Positions 32,262 through 41,188 of a stretch of DNA of 53,931 bases are shown here, piece after piece. The notes under the pieces are model-generated. The model made no database searches. It saw only the letters and a list, made by a program, of their open reading frames with translations, and was not told where the DNA came from. This stretch comes from an uncultured Clostridia bacterium (GTDB lineage: Bacteria; Bacillota; Clostridia; Oscillospirales; CAG-272): the NCBI GenBank assembly GCA_944384585.1, contig CALWTY010000009.1, positions 1 through 53,931 on the forward strand. Reading direction: 5' to 3'. A program made the translations under genes and the position numbers. Positions within the stretch are counted from its first letter, which is position 1; the number at the start of each line of letters is the position of its first letter.

Positions 32262-33584
32262 TCAGAGCCGTTCGTCCTGCTCCGACAGCACCGTGTCGAG
32301 CTTTTCCATCTCTTCGCGGAGCTGATCGGGGGTGATGATCAGCGGCGGGGCGATGAGGATCATGTTTTCGTGCGAATAGGTCATGAAGCCCAGCCTCTTC
32401 AGCCTGCCGATCAGCCCGCTCATGACACCCTCCGGGTCTTTTCCGTAAGGGACGAGGGGCTCGCGGGTCTCTTTCGATTTGACAAGCTCGACGGCGGAGA
32501 AGAGCCCGAGATAGCGCACGTCCCCGACGCAGCGGTGCTTCTCCTTCAGCCCCTCAAGCAGCTCTCCCAGCACCTTCCCGGAACGATTGACGTTTTCCAG
32601 GATGTTCTCCCTGCGGTAGAAATCGAGGCAGGCGATGCCGGCGGCGCAGGCGAGCGGATGTCCGCTGTAGGTCAGCCCGCAGGCGAGGAGATGATTGTCG
32701 AAATAGTCTGCGATGCGGCGGGAGACGGCGACGCCGCCGAGCTGCACATAGCCGCAGGTCACGCCCTTGGCAAAGGTGACAAGATCGGGCTTGACGTCAA
32801 AATGCTCGAAGGCGAACATTTTTCCGGTCCTGCCGAAGCCCGCCATCACCTCGTCGCAGATCATGACGATGCCGAACTCGTCGCAGAGGCGTCTGACGCC
32901 CGCCAGATAGCCCTTCGGGGGGAGGATGACCCCGTTTGAGCCGGTCACGGTCTCCAGCACGACGGCGGCGATGTTGTCGGGATTCTCGTAGAGGAGCTGT
33001 TCCCGCAGCTTGGCAAGATAATAGGCGCAGCCCGCCTCCTCCGATCCGAAGCGAAGCGGCTCGCGATAGAGATAGGGATCGAAAAATTTCACAAAGCCGG
33101 GAATGCCGGGCTCAAGCGGATAGCGCCGCGGTTCTCCCGTCAGATTGCCCGCTCCGAAGGTGGAGCCGTGATAGCTCCGATAGCGGGAGAAGACCTTCTG
33201 ACGGCCGGTATAGAGACGGGCGATCTTGACGGCGTTTTCGTTTGCGTCGGCGCCGCCGTTGGTGAAGAAGACCATCCCCATGTTGTCGGGCATCAGCCCG
33301 ATGATCCGCTCGGCCAGCTCCGCGCGCGGCTCGCTTCCGTAGGAGGGGGAGAGATAGCAGTATTTCTCCGCCTGCTCCTTGATCGCGTCGATGATCGCGC
33401 GGTTGCCGTGTCCCACGTTCAGATTGACGAGCTGGGAGGACATATCGGCGTAGCGGTTGCCGTCGAAGTCGTAGAGATAGATCCCCTCCGCCCGTGCGAT
33501 CGGAAGGGGATCAAGCCCCCGCTGCTTGCTCCAGGATTGCAGACAGCAGCTTGTCTGCTTGCGTTTGATTTCCTCTGCCTTCAT
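32262..33584 (-). CDS. Class III aminotransferase (probable beta-alanine:2-oxoacid aminotransferase)
   Basis: A 440-residue PLP enzyme: MVFFTNGGADANENAVKIAR binds the cofactor phosphate, MICDEVMAGFGRTGKMFAFE has the conserved Asp, and LVTFAKGVTCGYVQLGG the Schiff-base Lys. Members of this class act on omega-amino acids such as beta-alanine and GABA. Its place between the pyrimidine genes supports beta-alanine (and 3-aminoisobutyrate from thymine) as donor, giving malonate or methylmalonate semialdehyde. The start overlaps the stop of the regulator gene by 4 bases (ATGA). Confidence 0.9.
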   Translation of the reverse strand: MKAEEIKRKQTSCCLQSWSKQRGLDPLPIARAEGIYLYDFDGNRYADMSSQLVNLNVGHGNRAIIDAIKEQAEKYCYLSPSYGSEPRAELAERIIGLMPDNMGMVFFTNGGADANENAVKIARLYTGRQKVFSRYRSYHGSTFGAGNLTGEPRRYPLEPGIPGFVKFFDPYLYREPLRFGSEEAGCAYYLAKLREQLLYENPDNIAAVVLETVTGSNGVILPPKGYLAGVRRLCDEFGIVMICDEVMAGFGRTGKMFAFEHFDVKPDLVTFAKGVTCGYVQLGGVAVSRRIADYFDNHLLACGLTYSGHPLACAAGIACLDFYRRENILENVNRSGKVLGELLEGLKEKHRCVGDVRYLGLFSAVELVKSKETREPLVPYGKDPEGVMSGLIGRLKRLGFMTYSHENMILIAPPLIITPDQLREEMEKLDTVLSEQDERL

Positions 33585-34750
33585 AGCAATTGCCCCTTTT
33601 CGTTTAGTTTCAGGATCCGGAATGCCGGCATCAGCTCCGCCCGTTCGGTCTGATCCAGCGTCAGCGAGAAGACCTTCTTCGCTCGTCCGAGCTGGTAATT
33701 CACGGTGTTTCGGTGAACACCGAGCCGCTGCGCGACGCTCGCCACGCTGCCGTCGGTTTCAATGTGGCTTTCAAGCAGCCTGCCAAACTCCGTCCCATGC
33801 TCCCGGTCATAGCGCAGGATTGCGCCGACGGTATGCTCGAGGAAATCCCGGAGCACGGCGCCGTCGGCGGCACAGAGCAGCTTGTCCGAGCCGATCTGAC
33901 GGTATTCCGCCCGACGGCTATCCCCGGCCTCGGCGTGCAGCAGCGCGGCGCGGGCCTGCTGATACAGCTCCGGGACGCCGACCAGACCCGTCCTCTCCTC
34001 CGACAGCCCGATATGAAAGACGATGCCCGCCGGGGCGCAGCTCTTTTCCAGCCGCTCAAGGGAGGCGGTCAGACGGGCCTCCTCCCAGTCCTGCTTGAAG
34101 AGGATCAGCGTCTCCCTGTCGGGATAGAGGGCGGTGGGGGAGGAATCGCTGCGGAAGATATGCCAGAGCTTCTCGCTGTTGCTGCGGACGATCCGACCGG
34201 TGACGAAGCTGCCCTTCTGCTCGAAGCGGAGCGCCGCCGCGCGCAGGCGGCGGTCGTCGGTAAAGCCGGCGGCGGCAAATACCTCGCGGTATTCCGAGGC
34301 ATAGCGCCGCTCCCGGATGACCGAGCGGAAGGCGTCTGCGAGCGAGATCTCGCTGCGTTGATTTTCGATGATGCGGGAACAGAAATCATAGGTGATATCG
34401 ATCACATGAACCCGCCAGGGCAGGGTGAAGATCGGAAAGTCGTTGTCATCGCAGTATTCCAGCACGTTGCGCGGGATATGCGAGATATACGGTCCGATAT
34501 TGATCACCACGCCGCAGGCGTCCCGTTCCTTCAGATTGCGCACGAAGGCGGTCAGCCGCTCCTCGCCGCTGATATGACCGATCCCGGTGGTGAAGATCAG
34601 CTCGTTGCCGTGCAGGAAATCGGGCACCTCCCGATCCTCCACCATATGTACCCAGCGGACGGTGTTGCCAATGCCGCCCCGTCCTGCCGCAAGCTCCATC
34701 TGATAGCGGGCCTCGCAGCCCTCGCAGAGCTTTTCCAATGTGATCGCCAA
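33581..34750 (-). CDS. PucR-family transcriptional regulator
   Basis: 389 residues. The N-terminal PucR ligand domain (LEKLCEGCEARYQMELAAGR, REVPDFLHGNELIFTTG, GVVINIGPYISHIPRNVLEY) is followed by a CdaR-like middle and a C-terminal PucR helix-turn-helix (LLESHIETDGSVASVAQRLG, HRNTVNYQLGRAKKVF). PucR proteins control purine or pyrimidine catabolism. Lying inside the operon, it probably senses a pathway compound and controls the promoter at 41189-41217. It starts 18 bases after the dehydrogenase gene. Confidence 0.92.
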   Translation of the reverse strand: MAITLEKLCEGCEARYQMELAAGRGGIGNTVRWVHMVEDREVPDFLHGNELIFTTGIGHISGEERLTAFVRNLKERDACGVVINIGPYISHIPRNVLEYCDDNDFPIFTLPWRVHVIDITYDFCSRIIENQRSEISLADAFRSVIRERRYASEYREVFAAAGFTDDRRLRAAALRFEQKGSFVTGRIVRSNSEKLWHIFRSDSSPTALYPDRETLILFKQDWEEARLTASLERLEKSCAPAGIVFHIGLSEERTGLVGVPELYQQARAALLHAEAGDSRRAEYRQIGSDKLLCAADGAVLRDFLEHTVGAILRYDREHGTEFGRLLESHIETDGSVASVAQRLGVHRNTVNYQLGRAKKVFSLTLDQTERAELMPAFRILKLNEKGQLL

Positions 34751-34768
34751 GCAGTTTATCCTCCGATT

Positions 34769-36322
34769 TCAGGAATGAATGGCCGTCACGGCCTCCCGAA
34801 GCGGGGCTTGCGGGAAGCGGGCCGACGGCTTTGCCGTCCGACGGGAGCTTCCGATCGCCCCGGTCGGGCATACCAGCCTGCAAAGCTGACAGCCGACGCA
34901 GCGGTCGGGCTTCAGGACCGGGCGCCGCTGCCGCATCCCGATCGCGCCGTGGCCGGCGTCGGAACAGGAGAGCATACAGCGCCCGCAGCCGACGCAGTCG
35001 CTGCGGCGGAAGGTCGGGTAGACGATGCTGTCGCGGTCAAGCCCCTCCGGGGAGACGATATGGTCAAGGGCGGCGCCGACCAGACCCTCCGGGGAGGAGA
35101 GCCCCTGCCGTGCCAGATAGCGGCGAAGCCCGTCGGTCAGATCGTCGATGATGCGGTAGCCGTACTGCATCACGGCGGTGGTGACCTGAAGATTGAGGCA
35201 GCCGAGGGCGATGAAATCGAGCGCGTCGCGCCAGCTTTCGATGCCGCCCATGCCGCTGATCGGCACGCCGCGAAGCGCGCTGCACTGCGCCAGATCGCGG
35301 ATGAAGCGGAGGGCGATCGGCTTGACGGCCTTGCCGGAATATCCCGATACAGCGCCTCTTCCCCCGACCGCCATGTCGGGCGACAGACTGCCGGGATCGA
35401 TGGAGAGCAGGCTTTTCACCGTGTTGATGGCGGCCAGCCCGTCCGCGCCGGCGTTGACGGCCGCAATCGCCGCCGGCTCGATGTTGCCGACGTTCGGGGT
35501 CATCTTGGCGAGGATCGGGAGGGGGGGCGCCCTTCTGACCGCATTCGTGTAGCGGGCGACCGGCAGGGGGTTCTGTCCGACGTCGGAGCCCAGCCCGTCG
35601 CCGCTCATATGGGGACAGCTGAAGTTGCATTCGATGAGATCGACTCCCGCCTCGGTGACCAGCTCCGTCAGCCTGCTCCATTCCTTTTCGTTTTGTCCCA
35701 TGATGGAGGCGGCAACGATCCGATCGGGGAAATCCCGCTTCAGGCGTCTCAGATGGGCGAGATTCTCCGAAAGGGGCAGATCCGAGATCTGTTCGAGATT
35801 CTTGAAGCCGATGAAGGGAGTGCCCTCCTTGCGGAGCGCGTCGAAGCGGGGGGAGACCTCCTTCGGGGTGAGGAAGCCGATCGTTTTGTAGACTGCCCCG
35901 GCCCAGCCCGCTCGGAATGCCGAGGCGATCGTATCGTAATGGCCCGCGACGATGGAGGAGGAGAGGAAAAAGGGATTGAGGCAGTCCAGCCCGAGAAATT
36001 TCACGCGGAGCGAGGGATCGGAGTCCCCTGCCGAACAAGGCGCGCGGAGTGCAGCATCCGCGGGGGTGCTTCCTCTTGCGGGAAGTTGTGCGCAGAGCGC
36101 GCGGATGCGGATCGGACGGTCGTAATGGAGGCAGGCAGCCTCGCAGTCCCCCGGACAATCAAGGCAGACCGCCGCCTCAAGACGCTCCGCGCCCCCCTCC
36201 TCGTTTTCAAAGCGCACCGACCGCACCATGCCGGCGGGATCGAAGCTCCTCCGACAGGCGGCGCTGCAGGGCGGCGCCGCACAAAGCAGACAGCGCGCGG
36301 CTTCTTCATATGGTTTCAGCAT
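34769..36322 (-). CDS. preA: Dihydropyrimidine dehydrogenase PreA fused to an N-terminal iron-sulfur domain
   Basis: 517 residues in three parts. Residues 1-66 form a Cys-rich domain (CLLC-x4-C-x3-C and CLDC-x3-C-x3-C) like the start of PreT and mammalian DPD. Residues 105-410 are the FMN TIM barrel (VDLIECNFSCPHMSGDGLGS, LPILAKMTPNVGNIEP, GGRGAVSGYSGKAVKPIALR, ISGMGGIESWRDALDF). The end is a two-cluster ferredoxin (CVGCGRCMLSC, CVGCQLCRLVC). It reduces uracil and thymine to dihydro forms. No FAD/NADPH domain or preT gene is present in the operon, so the electron donor is open. The loop that holds the DPD active-site Cys reads SDVGQ here. Confidence 0.92.
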   Translation of the reverse strand: MLKPYEEAARCLLCAAPPCSAACRRSFDPAGMVRSVRFENEEGGAERLEAAVCLDCPGDCEAACLHYDRPIRIRALCAQLPARGSTPADAALRAPCSAGDSDPSLRVKFLGLDCLNPFFLSSSIVAGHYDTIASAFRAGWAGAVYKTIGFLTPKEVSPRFDALRKEGTPFIGFKNLEQISDLPLSENLAHLRRLKRDFPDRIVAASIMGQNEKEWSRLTELVTEAGVDLIECNFSCPHMSGDGLGSDVGQNPLPVARYTNAVRRAPPLPILAKMTPNVGNIEPAAIAAVNAGADGLAAINTVKSLLSIDPGSLSPDMAVGGRGAVSGYSGKAVKPIALRFIRDLAQCSALRGVPISGMGGIESWRDALDFIALGCLNLQVTTAVMQYGYRIIDDLTDGLRRYLARQGLSSPEGLVGAALDHIVSPEGLDRDSIVYPTFRRSDCVGCGRCMLSCSDAGHGAIGMRQRRPVLKPDRCVGCQLCRLVCPTGAIGSSRRTAKPSARFPQAPLREAVTAIHS

Positions 36323-36346
36323 GAGTTCCTCCCGTCCGGCTGCCGA

Positions 36347-37699
36347 TCAGGACAGAACCCGTCTGACAAAGCGTCCCGCGCCCTTTTCACCGAGGAAGCG
36401 GCCCTTGTCATAGACGATCCGTCCGCGGGAAAGCACCGTTTCGGGGTAGCCCTGAAGCGTGATCCCCTCCCAGATGGTGTGATCGCAGTCGGAATGCATT
36501 TTATCGTTTGTGATGGTGAAGGGCAGGGCGGGATCGTAGATCACAAGATCGGCGTCCTTGCCCACGACGATGCTCCCCTTGTCCGTCAGCCCGAAGAGCT
36601 TCGCGGGATTGGACGCGCAAAGCTCCACGGCCTTCTCGTAAGGGATCTTTCCGGTGTTGGCTGCCGAGAGCATATAGGGATACATCACCTCGATCCCCGA
36701 GCAGCCGTTCGGGATTTTGGTGAAATCCTCCCGTCCCCAATCCTTCTCGTCGCTCCGGAAGGGGCAGTGATCGGTGGCGATCGTCGGGATATCCCCCCGT
36801 CGGATCGCCTCCCAGAGCGCCTGCCTCGATTCCTCTCCCTTGATCGGCGGGGAGCAGACGAAATTGCGTCCGTCGGGACGGGAGTAGACCTCGCTCGTGA
36901 ATTCCAGGTAATGCGGACAGGTTTCGGCATAGATGGAATAGCCGGCGTCCCGCGCCTCCGTGACGGCGCGGACGCCCTCCCGGTTCGCCAGATGGACGAT
37001 GTACAGCGGCGTGCCGAGGGATTTCGCCCATTCAATCGCGCGCTTGTCCGCCTCCGCCTCCACGAATTCCGGGCGGGAGAGGTAGTGATGCCGGGCGTCG
37101 GTCTTGCCTTCCTTCAGGAACTGCTCGGTGAAGAGCTTGATCATCTCGTTGTTCTCGGCGTGAACCGAGATCAGCGCGCCGCATTCCCCCGCCTTTTTCA
37201 GTACCCGGTAGAAGACCCCGTCTGTCACGCCGAAATCGTAGACCATGAAGACCTTGAAGGAGGGCACGCCGTTTTTCACCGCTTCCTCCATCGAATCGAG
37301 CAGCCCGCCGGAAACGTCCTTGATCGCGACGTGAAAGGCATAATCGACGACGGCGTTGCCGCGGCAGAGCGCGTCCCGCCGCCTGACCGCCTCCATCATC
37401 GTCTCCCCGAAGTCCTGCAGAGCAAAATCCAGCACCGTCGTCGTGCCGCCGCAGGCCGCCGCGCGGGTCCCCGTATAGTAATCGTCGGAGGAAACCGTGC
37501 CGCCGAAGGGCATGGCGAGATGGGTATGCGCGTCGATCGCGCCGGGCAGCACCGGCTTCCCCGCCGCATCGAGAACCGCCGCCCCCGCTTCGTCGAGGGA
37601 GTCCGCGATCGCGGCGATTTTCCCGTTCGTGATCCCGAGATCCGCCCGAAAGCGCTCCGTCGCCGTGACGATGATTCCGTTTTTGATGATCAGATCCAT
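36347..37699 (-). CDS. Dihydropyrimidinase / D-hydantoinase
   Basis: A 450-residue cyclic amidohydrolase: GAIDAHTHLAMPFGGTVSSD carries the first His pair, GVPSFKVFMVYDF the carboxylated Lys, ISVHAENNEMI and LYIVHLANREGV the other His ligands, and IPTIATDHCPF the catalytic Asp. It opens dihydrouracil and dihydrothymine to N-carbamoyl-beta-amino acids. It follows the importer genes and stands 24 bases before preA. AAGGGTGG precedes the ATG. Hydantoinase activity is possible, but the operon argues for dihydropyrimidines. Confidence 0.94.
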   Translation of the reverse strand: MDLIIKNGIIVTATERFRADLGITNGKIAAIADSLDEAGAAVLDAAGKPVLPGAIDAHTHLAMPFGGTVSSDDYYTGTRAAACGGTTTVLDFALQDFGETMMEAVRRRDALCRGNAVVDYAFHVAIKDVSGGLLDSMEEAVKNGVPSFKVFMVYDFGVTDGVFYRVLKKAGECGALISVHAENNEMIKLFTEQFLKEGKTDARHHYLSRPEFVEAEADKRAIEWAKSLGTPLYIVHLANREGVRAVTEARDAGYSIYAETCPHYLEFTSEVYSRPDGRNFVCSPPIKGEESRQALWEAIRRGDIPTIATDHCPFRSDEKDWGREDFTKIPNGCSGIEVMYPYMLSAANTGKIPYEKAVELCASNPAKLFGLTDKGSIVVGKDADLVIYDPALPFTITNDKMHSDCDHTIWEGITLQGYPETVLSRGRIVYDKGRFLGEKGAGRFVRRVLS

Positions 37700-37760
37700 A
37701 TTGAACCACCCTTTCCGCCGCTCCGCCGGAAGCGTCCTGCCCCCGGCGGAGCGTCTGTTT

Positions 37761-38639
37761 TTACTTTTTGTATACCAGCACCAGCCCGGAGCGCTGATAG
37801 ATCTGCGCCACGTTGATCAGCTCCATGCCGCCGGCATTTGCCGAGATCAGATTGGCGACCCAGGTGACCCCGAAGTCGACGGTGCCGTTGTTGACGGCGG
37901 TCGTCTCTCCGATATCGCCGCCGCCCGGAATGATGGTGACGGTGAGGCCGACCTCCTCATAGTAGCCCTTGGCGGCTGCGACGTAGAAGCCCATGAACTG
38001 TGCCTGCGGCAGCCATTTGAGCTGGATGCTGACCTCCTTCTTTTCCGGCTCGCCGGGCTCCCCCGTCAGGAAGGAGGCGTCCCGGATATCGTCAAGGGTC
38101 AGTCCCTTCAGACGATCGGCAGCCGCCGAATCGCTGAGCTTGATGTATTGCTTTGCAAGATCGAGAGTCTGCTGCATCGCCTCGTCGTCGATGTGGCCGT
38201 AATCGGTGACCTTGTTGCCTTTGGTGTCGGTCTCGCAGAGCTTCTTGACCTCCTCCGCCATGTACGCCTGATGCGCGGCCGAGACGGAGGAGCCTGCCGC
38301 GAAGACGATCTCCGCCGCCTCTGCGGGATTTGCACAGGCGGTCGCCCAGCCCTTGAGGGAGGCGGAGACGAAGGCGCGGACGGTGTTCGGATTCTCCGCG
38401 GCAAATTCCCTGGTGCAGAAGATCATATCCTCCAGCATCGCCACGCCCTGATCGTTCATATCGATGATCCCGATCGAGTCGCCGTAGCCGTATGCCCCCT
38501 CGTAATCGTTTTTGACCAGCCCCAGCTCGTTGTAGGTCATGGCGGAGGCGTCTTCTCGCCGCAGGCAGCGGCCGTGAGAAGCAATCCTGCCGTGAGCAGA
38601 CCCGCAAGTCCCTTTTTCCATAATCCGTTCATAGTTCAT
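37761..38639 (-). CDS. Rearranged ThiY/NMT1-like substrate-binding protein (C-terminal half precedes N-terminal half)
   Basis: The 292-residue frame has family halves in the wrong order. Residues about 33-195 (AMTYNELGLVKNDYEGAYGY ... GLTLDDIRDASFLT) are the C-terminal lobe of an NMT1/THI5-like binding protein; residues 200-292 (KKEVSIQLKWLPQAQFMGFY ... QRSGLVLVYKK) are its N-terminal lobe, which stops early. In another frame, ATG at 38632 encodes a lipoprotein signal MNGLWKKGLAGLLTAGLLLT followed by AAAC and then a stop at 38537. The ancestral order was therefore signal, N-lobe, C-lobe. As it stands the protein is probably not functional, and the central hinge part is missing. It is part of the pyrimidine importer. 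Confidence 0.75.
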   Translation of the reverse strand: MNYERIMEKGTCGSAHGRIASHGRCLRREDASAMTYNELGLVKNDYEGAYGYGDSIGIIDMNDQGVAMLEDMIFCTREFAAENPNTVRAFVSASLKGWATACANPAEAAEIVFAAGSSVSAAHQAYMAEEVKKLCETDTKGNKVTDYGHIDDEAMQQTLDLAKQYIKLSDSAAADRLKGLTLDDIRDASFLTGEPGEPEKKEVSIQLKWLPQAQFMGFYVAAAKGYYEEVGLTVTIIPGGGDIGETTAVNNGTVDFGVTWVANLISANAGGMELINVAQIYQRSGLVLVYKK

Positions 38640-38670
38640 TCCCTCTTTTCTTACTTGATATCATCATGAG

Positions 38671-39468
38671 TCAACGGGTTCGTTTCCTCATAATCAGCTT
38701 TTCCGATGCCGTCAGCACCGCAAACAGCACGATGCCGATCAGACAGGAGACGACGATATAGGCCCACGCCGTCGAATACTGCGCCTGCAGAATGCATTCC
38801 CTGATCCGCCGCCCCACGCCGGTGATCTTCTCCGCGAAATATTCGCTGACCAGCGCGGCGATGACACAGGACGGTACGCTGACCCGCAGGGAGGTGAAAA
38901 TATAGGGCAGACTGTTCGGGGCGCGGAGTCGGAGCAGGACGGTGCGCTTGTCGGCGGCGTAGGAGCGCATCAGGTCGAGCGCGAAGGGCTTCAGCTCCGT
39001 CAGCCCGCGATAGGCGTTGAGCGTCATCGACGCCACCCCGACCACCGTGACGAGGATCAGCTTCATCACATAGCTTCTGACCGAAACGTCGGTGCTGACG
39101 TCCCGCGTCCACTGCAGGATCACCGCCGCCAGCGCGACCGTCGGTACGGCGCTGACCGCTGCCAGAACCGTCAGCCCCGTCGCCCCGAAGCGGGGGGATT
39201 CCGTCGCCAGCACCGCCAGCAGATAGCCGATTGCTGAGCCGAGCGCCAGCCCCGGCAGGATGACGCTCAGCGTCGCCCATGCGTCGGCGGCAACGGCGGG
39301 GAGGTTGTCGGCCAATACCGACAGGATCCGGGTGGGGAGCGGCAGAATCAGCGTCGTCGTGCGGAGCAGCCGGTGCAGCACCTGACCCTGCCAGAGCGCC
39401 AGCAGCAGGACGCCGAAGAGCAGAGGCCAAAGCACCGAGGAGACGGAGGAGGGGCGGAGCTTTTTCAT
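38671..39468 (-). CDS. ABC transporter permease (SsuC/ThiX type), second subunit
   Basis: 265 residues with about six hydrophobic segments; the EAA-type loop is RLRAPNSLPYIFTSLRVSVP, followed by ALVSEYFAEKITGVGRRIRE as in SsuC/TauC/ThiX permeases. It lies 2 bases from the stop of the first permease, so the channel may be a heterodimer. The substrate is probably a pyrimidine, judging from the operon. Confidence 0.88.
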   Translation of the reverse strand: MKKLRPSSVSSVLWPLLFGVLLLALWQGQVLHRLLRTTTLILPLPTRILSVLADNLPAVAADAWATLSVILPGLALGSAIGYLLAVLATESPRFGATGLTVLAAVSAVPTVALAAVILQWTRDVSTDVSVRSYVMKLILVTVVGVASMTLNAYRGLTELKPFALDLMRSYAADKRTVLLRLRAPNSLPYIFTSLRVSVPSCVIAALVSEYFAEKITGVGRRIRECILQAQYSTAWAYIVVSCLIGIVLFAVLTASEKLIMRKRTR

Positions 39469-39472
39469 GCGA

Positions 39473-40288
39473 TCACCCCTTTTCCGCCTGACGGCAGCGG
39501 CAGATCCGCTTTTCCGCCGCGCCGATCAGGACGAAGGACAGCACGCCGATCACGGCGCTGAGCAGGACGATCTGCCAGAAGACATACCGCGTCATCGCTC
39601 CCTTGAGCGACTGCGAGAGCAGACAGCCCAGCCCCACGCCCCCCTGCAGGGTGTCCACCAGGATCGAGGCGGTGAGCGCCATCGGCGCGGCGATCTTCAT
39701 TCCGGTGAAGAAGGAGGGCAGGCAGGCGGGGATCAGCAGCCTGAAATAGAGGTCGGCGCGGCCTGCGGTGTAGGAGTACATCAGCTCCCGCTGCTCCCGC
39801 CCGACCCGCCGGAAGCCTGCCAGCGTATTGGCGGCGACCGGGTAAAAGGTCAGGATCACGGCGATGACGATCCGGCTCGTCCCGATATCGCCGGTCAGCG
39901 CCAGAATGATCGGCGCCATTCCCAGCACGGGGATCACCTGGATCAGCATCAGATACGGGTAGGCGATCTGCTCGATCAGGCGGCTGAGATTCATCAGCAC
40001 CGCCAGAAGAAAGCCCAGCCCCACCCCGATCAGAAAGCCGATGCCCGCCCGCGACAGCGTGGCGGCGGCGTTTGACATCACCAGCTGAAGCGCTGTCTGC
40101 GATCCGTTGACGGTCTCGGTGCTGAGGGCGGAGCGGATAATTCCGGAAAGATGCGGCAGCACGTTGACCGGCATCCGCTTGGTGGCTTCGGTGATGAAGG
40201 CGAAGATCTCCCGGACGACGGCGATCAGGAGGATCCAAAGCACCGTCATGAAGCGTCGGGAGGAGACGATTTTTCTGATTTTATTCAT
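39473..40288 (-). CDS. ABC transporter permease (SsuC/ThiX type), first subunit
   Basis: 271 residues, six or so membrane segments, with conserved LIQVIPVLGMAPIILALTGD and the EAA loop IPACLPSFFTGMKIAAPMAL. GGAGG lies before the ATG at 40288. Because of the frameshift in the ATPase gene just upstream, this frame appears fused to the ATPase; the internal start codon with its own ribosome site marks the true beginning. Works with the second permease and the ATPase. Confidence 0.88.
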   Translation of the reverse strand: MNKIRKIVSSRRFMTVLWILLIAVVREIFAFITEATKRMPVNVLPHLSGIIRSALSTETVNGSQTALQLVMSNAAATLSRAGIGFLIGVGLGFLLAVLMNLSRLIEQIAYPYLMLIQVIPVLGMAPIILALTGDIGTSRIVIAVILTFYPVAANTLAGFRRVGREQRELMYSYTAGRADLYFRLLIPACLPSFFTGMKIAAPMALTASILVDTLQGGVGLGCLLSQSLKGAMTRYVFWQIVLLSAVIGVLSFVLIGAAEKRICRCRQAEKG

Positions 40289-40307
40289 ATGGCATCCTCC
40301 TGCGGTT

Positions 40308-41095
40308 TCATACGCCCTCGAAGGCGGCGCGGATCTTCGCCACATAGGCGATGAACTCGGGGGTATTGCGAAGCTCCGCCGTCCGCGGGCGGGGCAGCTC
40401 GATGTCGATGAGCGCCGACAGCCGCCCGGGATGGGGGAAAGCACGCAGACGCGGTCAGAGAGGAAGACCGATTCCTGAATGTTGTGGGTGACAAAGACAA
40501 TGGTCTTGTCGGTCTTCCGCCAGATCCGAAGCAGATCCTCATGCAGCTTCTCCCGCGTGAATTCGTCCAGCGCCGAGAAGGGCTCGTCCATCAGCAGGAT
40601 CTCGGGCTGCAGCGCCAGTGCCCGGGCGATCCCGACCCGCTGCTGCATTCCGCCGGAAAGCTGGCGCGGATAGCTGCGGGCAAAATCCTTCAGTCCGACC
40701 GGCTCCGGCATCCGCTCTGCCCGCTCCTCGCAGTCCTTTTTCGGCAGACGCATGATCTCAAGCGGCAGCATCACGTTCTTTTTGACGGTCCGCCAATCGT
40801 AAAGCACCGCTCCCTGAAAGACGATCCCGTACCGCCGCTTCAGTCTGGCCTCCCGCGGCGATTCCCCGCCGACCAGAACCTCTCCCGTTGTGGGGGTCAG
40901 CAGATCGGCGATGATCCTGAGCAGGGTGGTCTTCCCGCAGCCGGAGGGACCGAGCAGCGAGATGAATTCCCCCTTGCCGATCTCCATCGACACGTTCGTC
41001 AGCGCCGTCACGTCCTCTCCCGCCGCCGAGCGATAGGTCATCCCGACCTCTTTGAGTACGATCTCGGCCTCGCTCTTCCTTTCCGCCATTCCCAT
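40308..41095 (-). pseudogene. ABC transporter ATPase (SsuB/TauB type) with a one-base frameshift near the C-terminus
   Basis: Full nucleotide-binding core: Walker A LLGPSGCGKTTLLRIIADLL, Q-loop IVFQGAVLYDW, signature RQLSGGMQQRVGIARAL, Walker B ILLMDEPFSALDE and switch His FVTHNIQES. After VCVLSP the frame goes wrong. In the next frame the normal end GRLSALIDIELPRPRTAELR ... AKIRAAFEGV continues to a stop at 40308. One C lost in the run of five (minus strand, 40437-40433) explains it. The start at 41095 follows AAGGGG; ATG at 41089 is an alternative. Energises import for the pyrimidine operon. Shift may be real or a sequencing error. Confidence 0.88.
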
Positions 41096-41114
41096 GCATC
41101 CCCTTCCGTGAAGC

Positions 41115-41171
41115 AAAAAGAAAACCGCAGGCATCGCTCCTTTACAACAGGCGCCATTGTCTGCGGTTTTC
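41115..41171 (-). terminator. Leader terminator (attenuator) of the pyrimidine operon
   Basis: On the minus strand GAAAACCGCAG (41171-41161) pairs perfectly over 11 bp with CTGCGGTTTTC (41130-41120) and is followed by TTTTTG. It lies between the promoter and the first start codon. The 30-base apical part (ACAATGGCGCC ... GGAGCGATGC) could hold a second structure or binding site. No known riboswitch consensus is recognised. Confidence 0.8.
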
Positions 41172-41188
41172 TGATTTTCCATGCCATC

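Noticed and set aside
33713..37816. A 1367-codon open frame on the plus strand
   Set aside because: It lies entirely opposite the pyrimidine operon. Its composition is low-quality (many Arg, Gly, Asp, Val) and shows no domain; it is open only because the GC-rich coding strand avoids certain codons.
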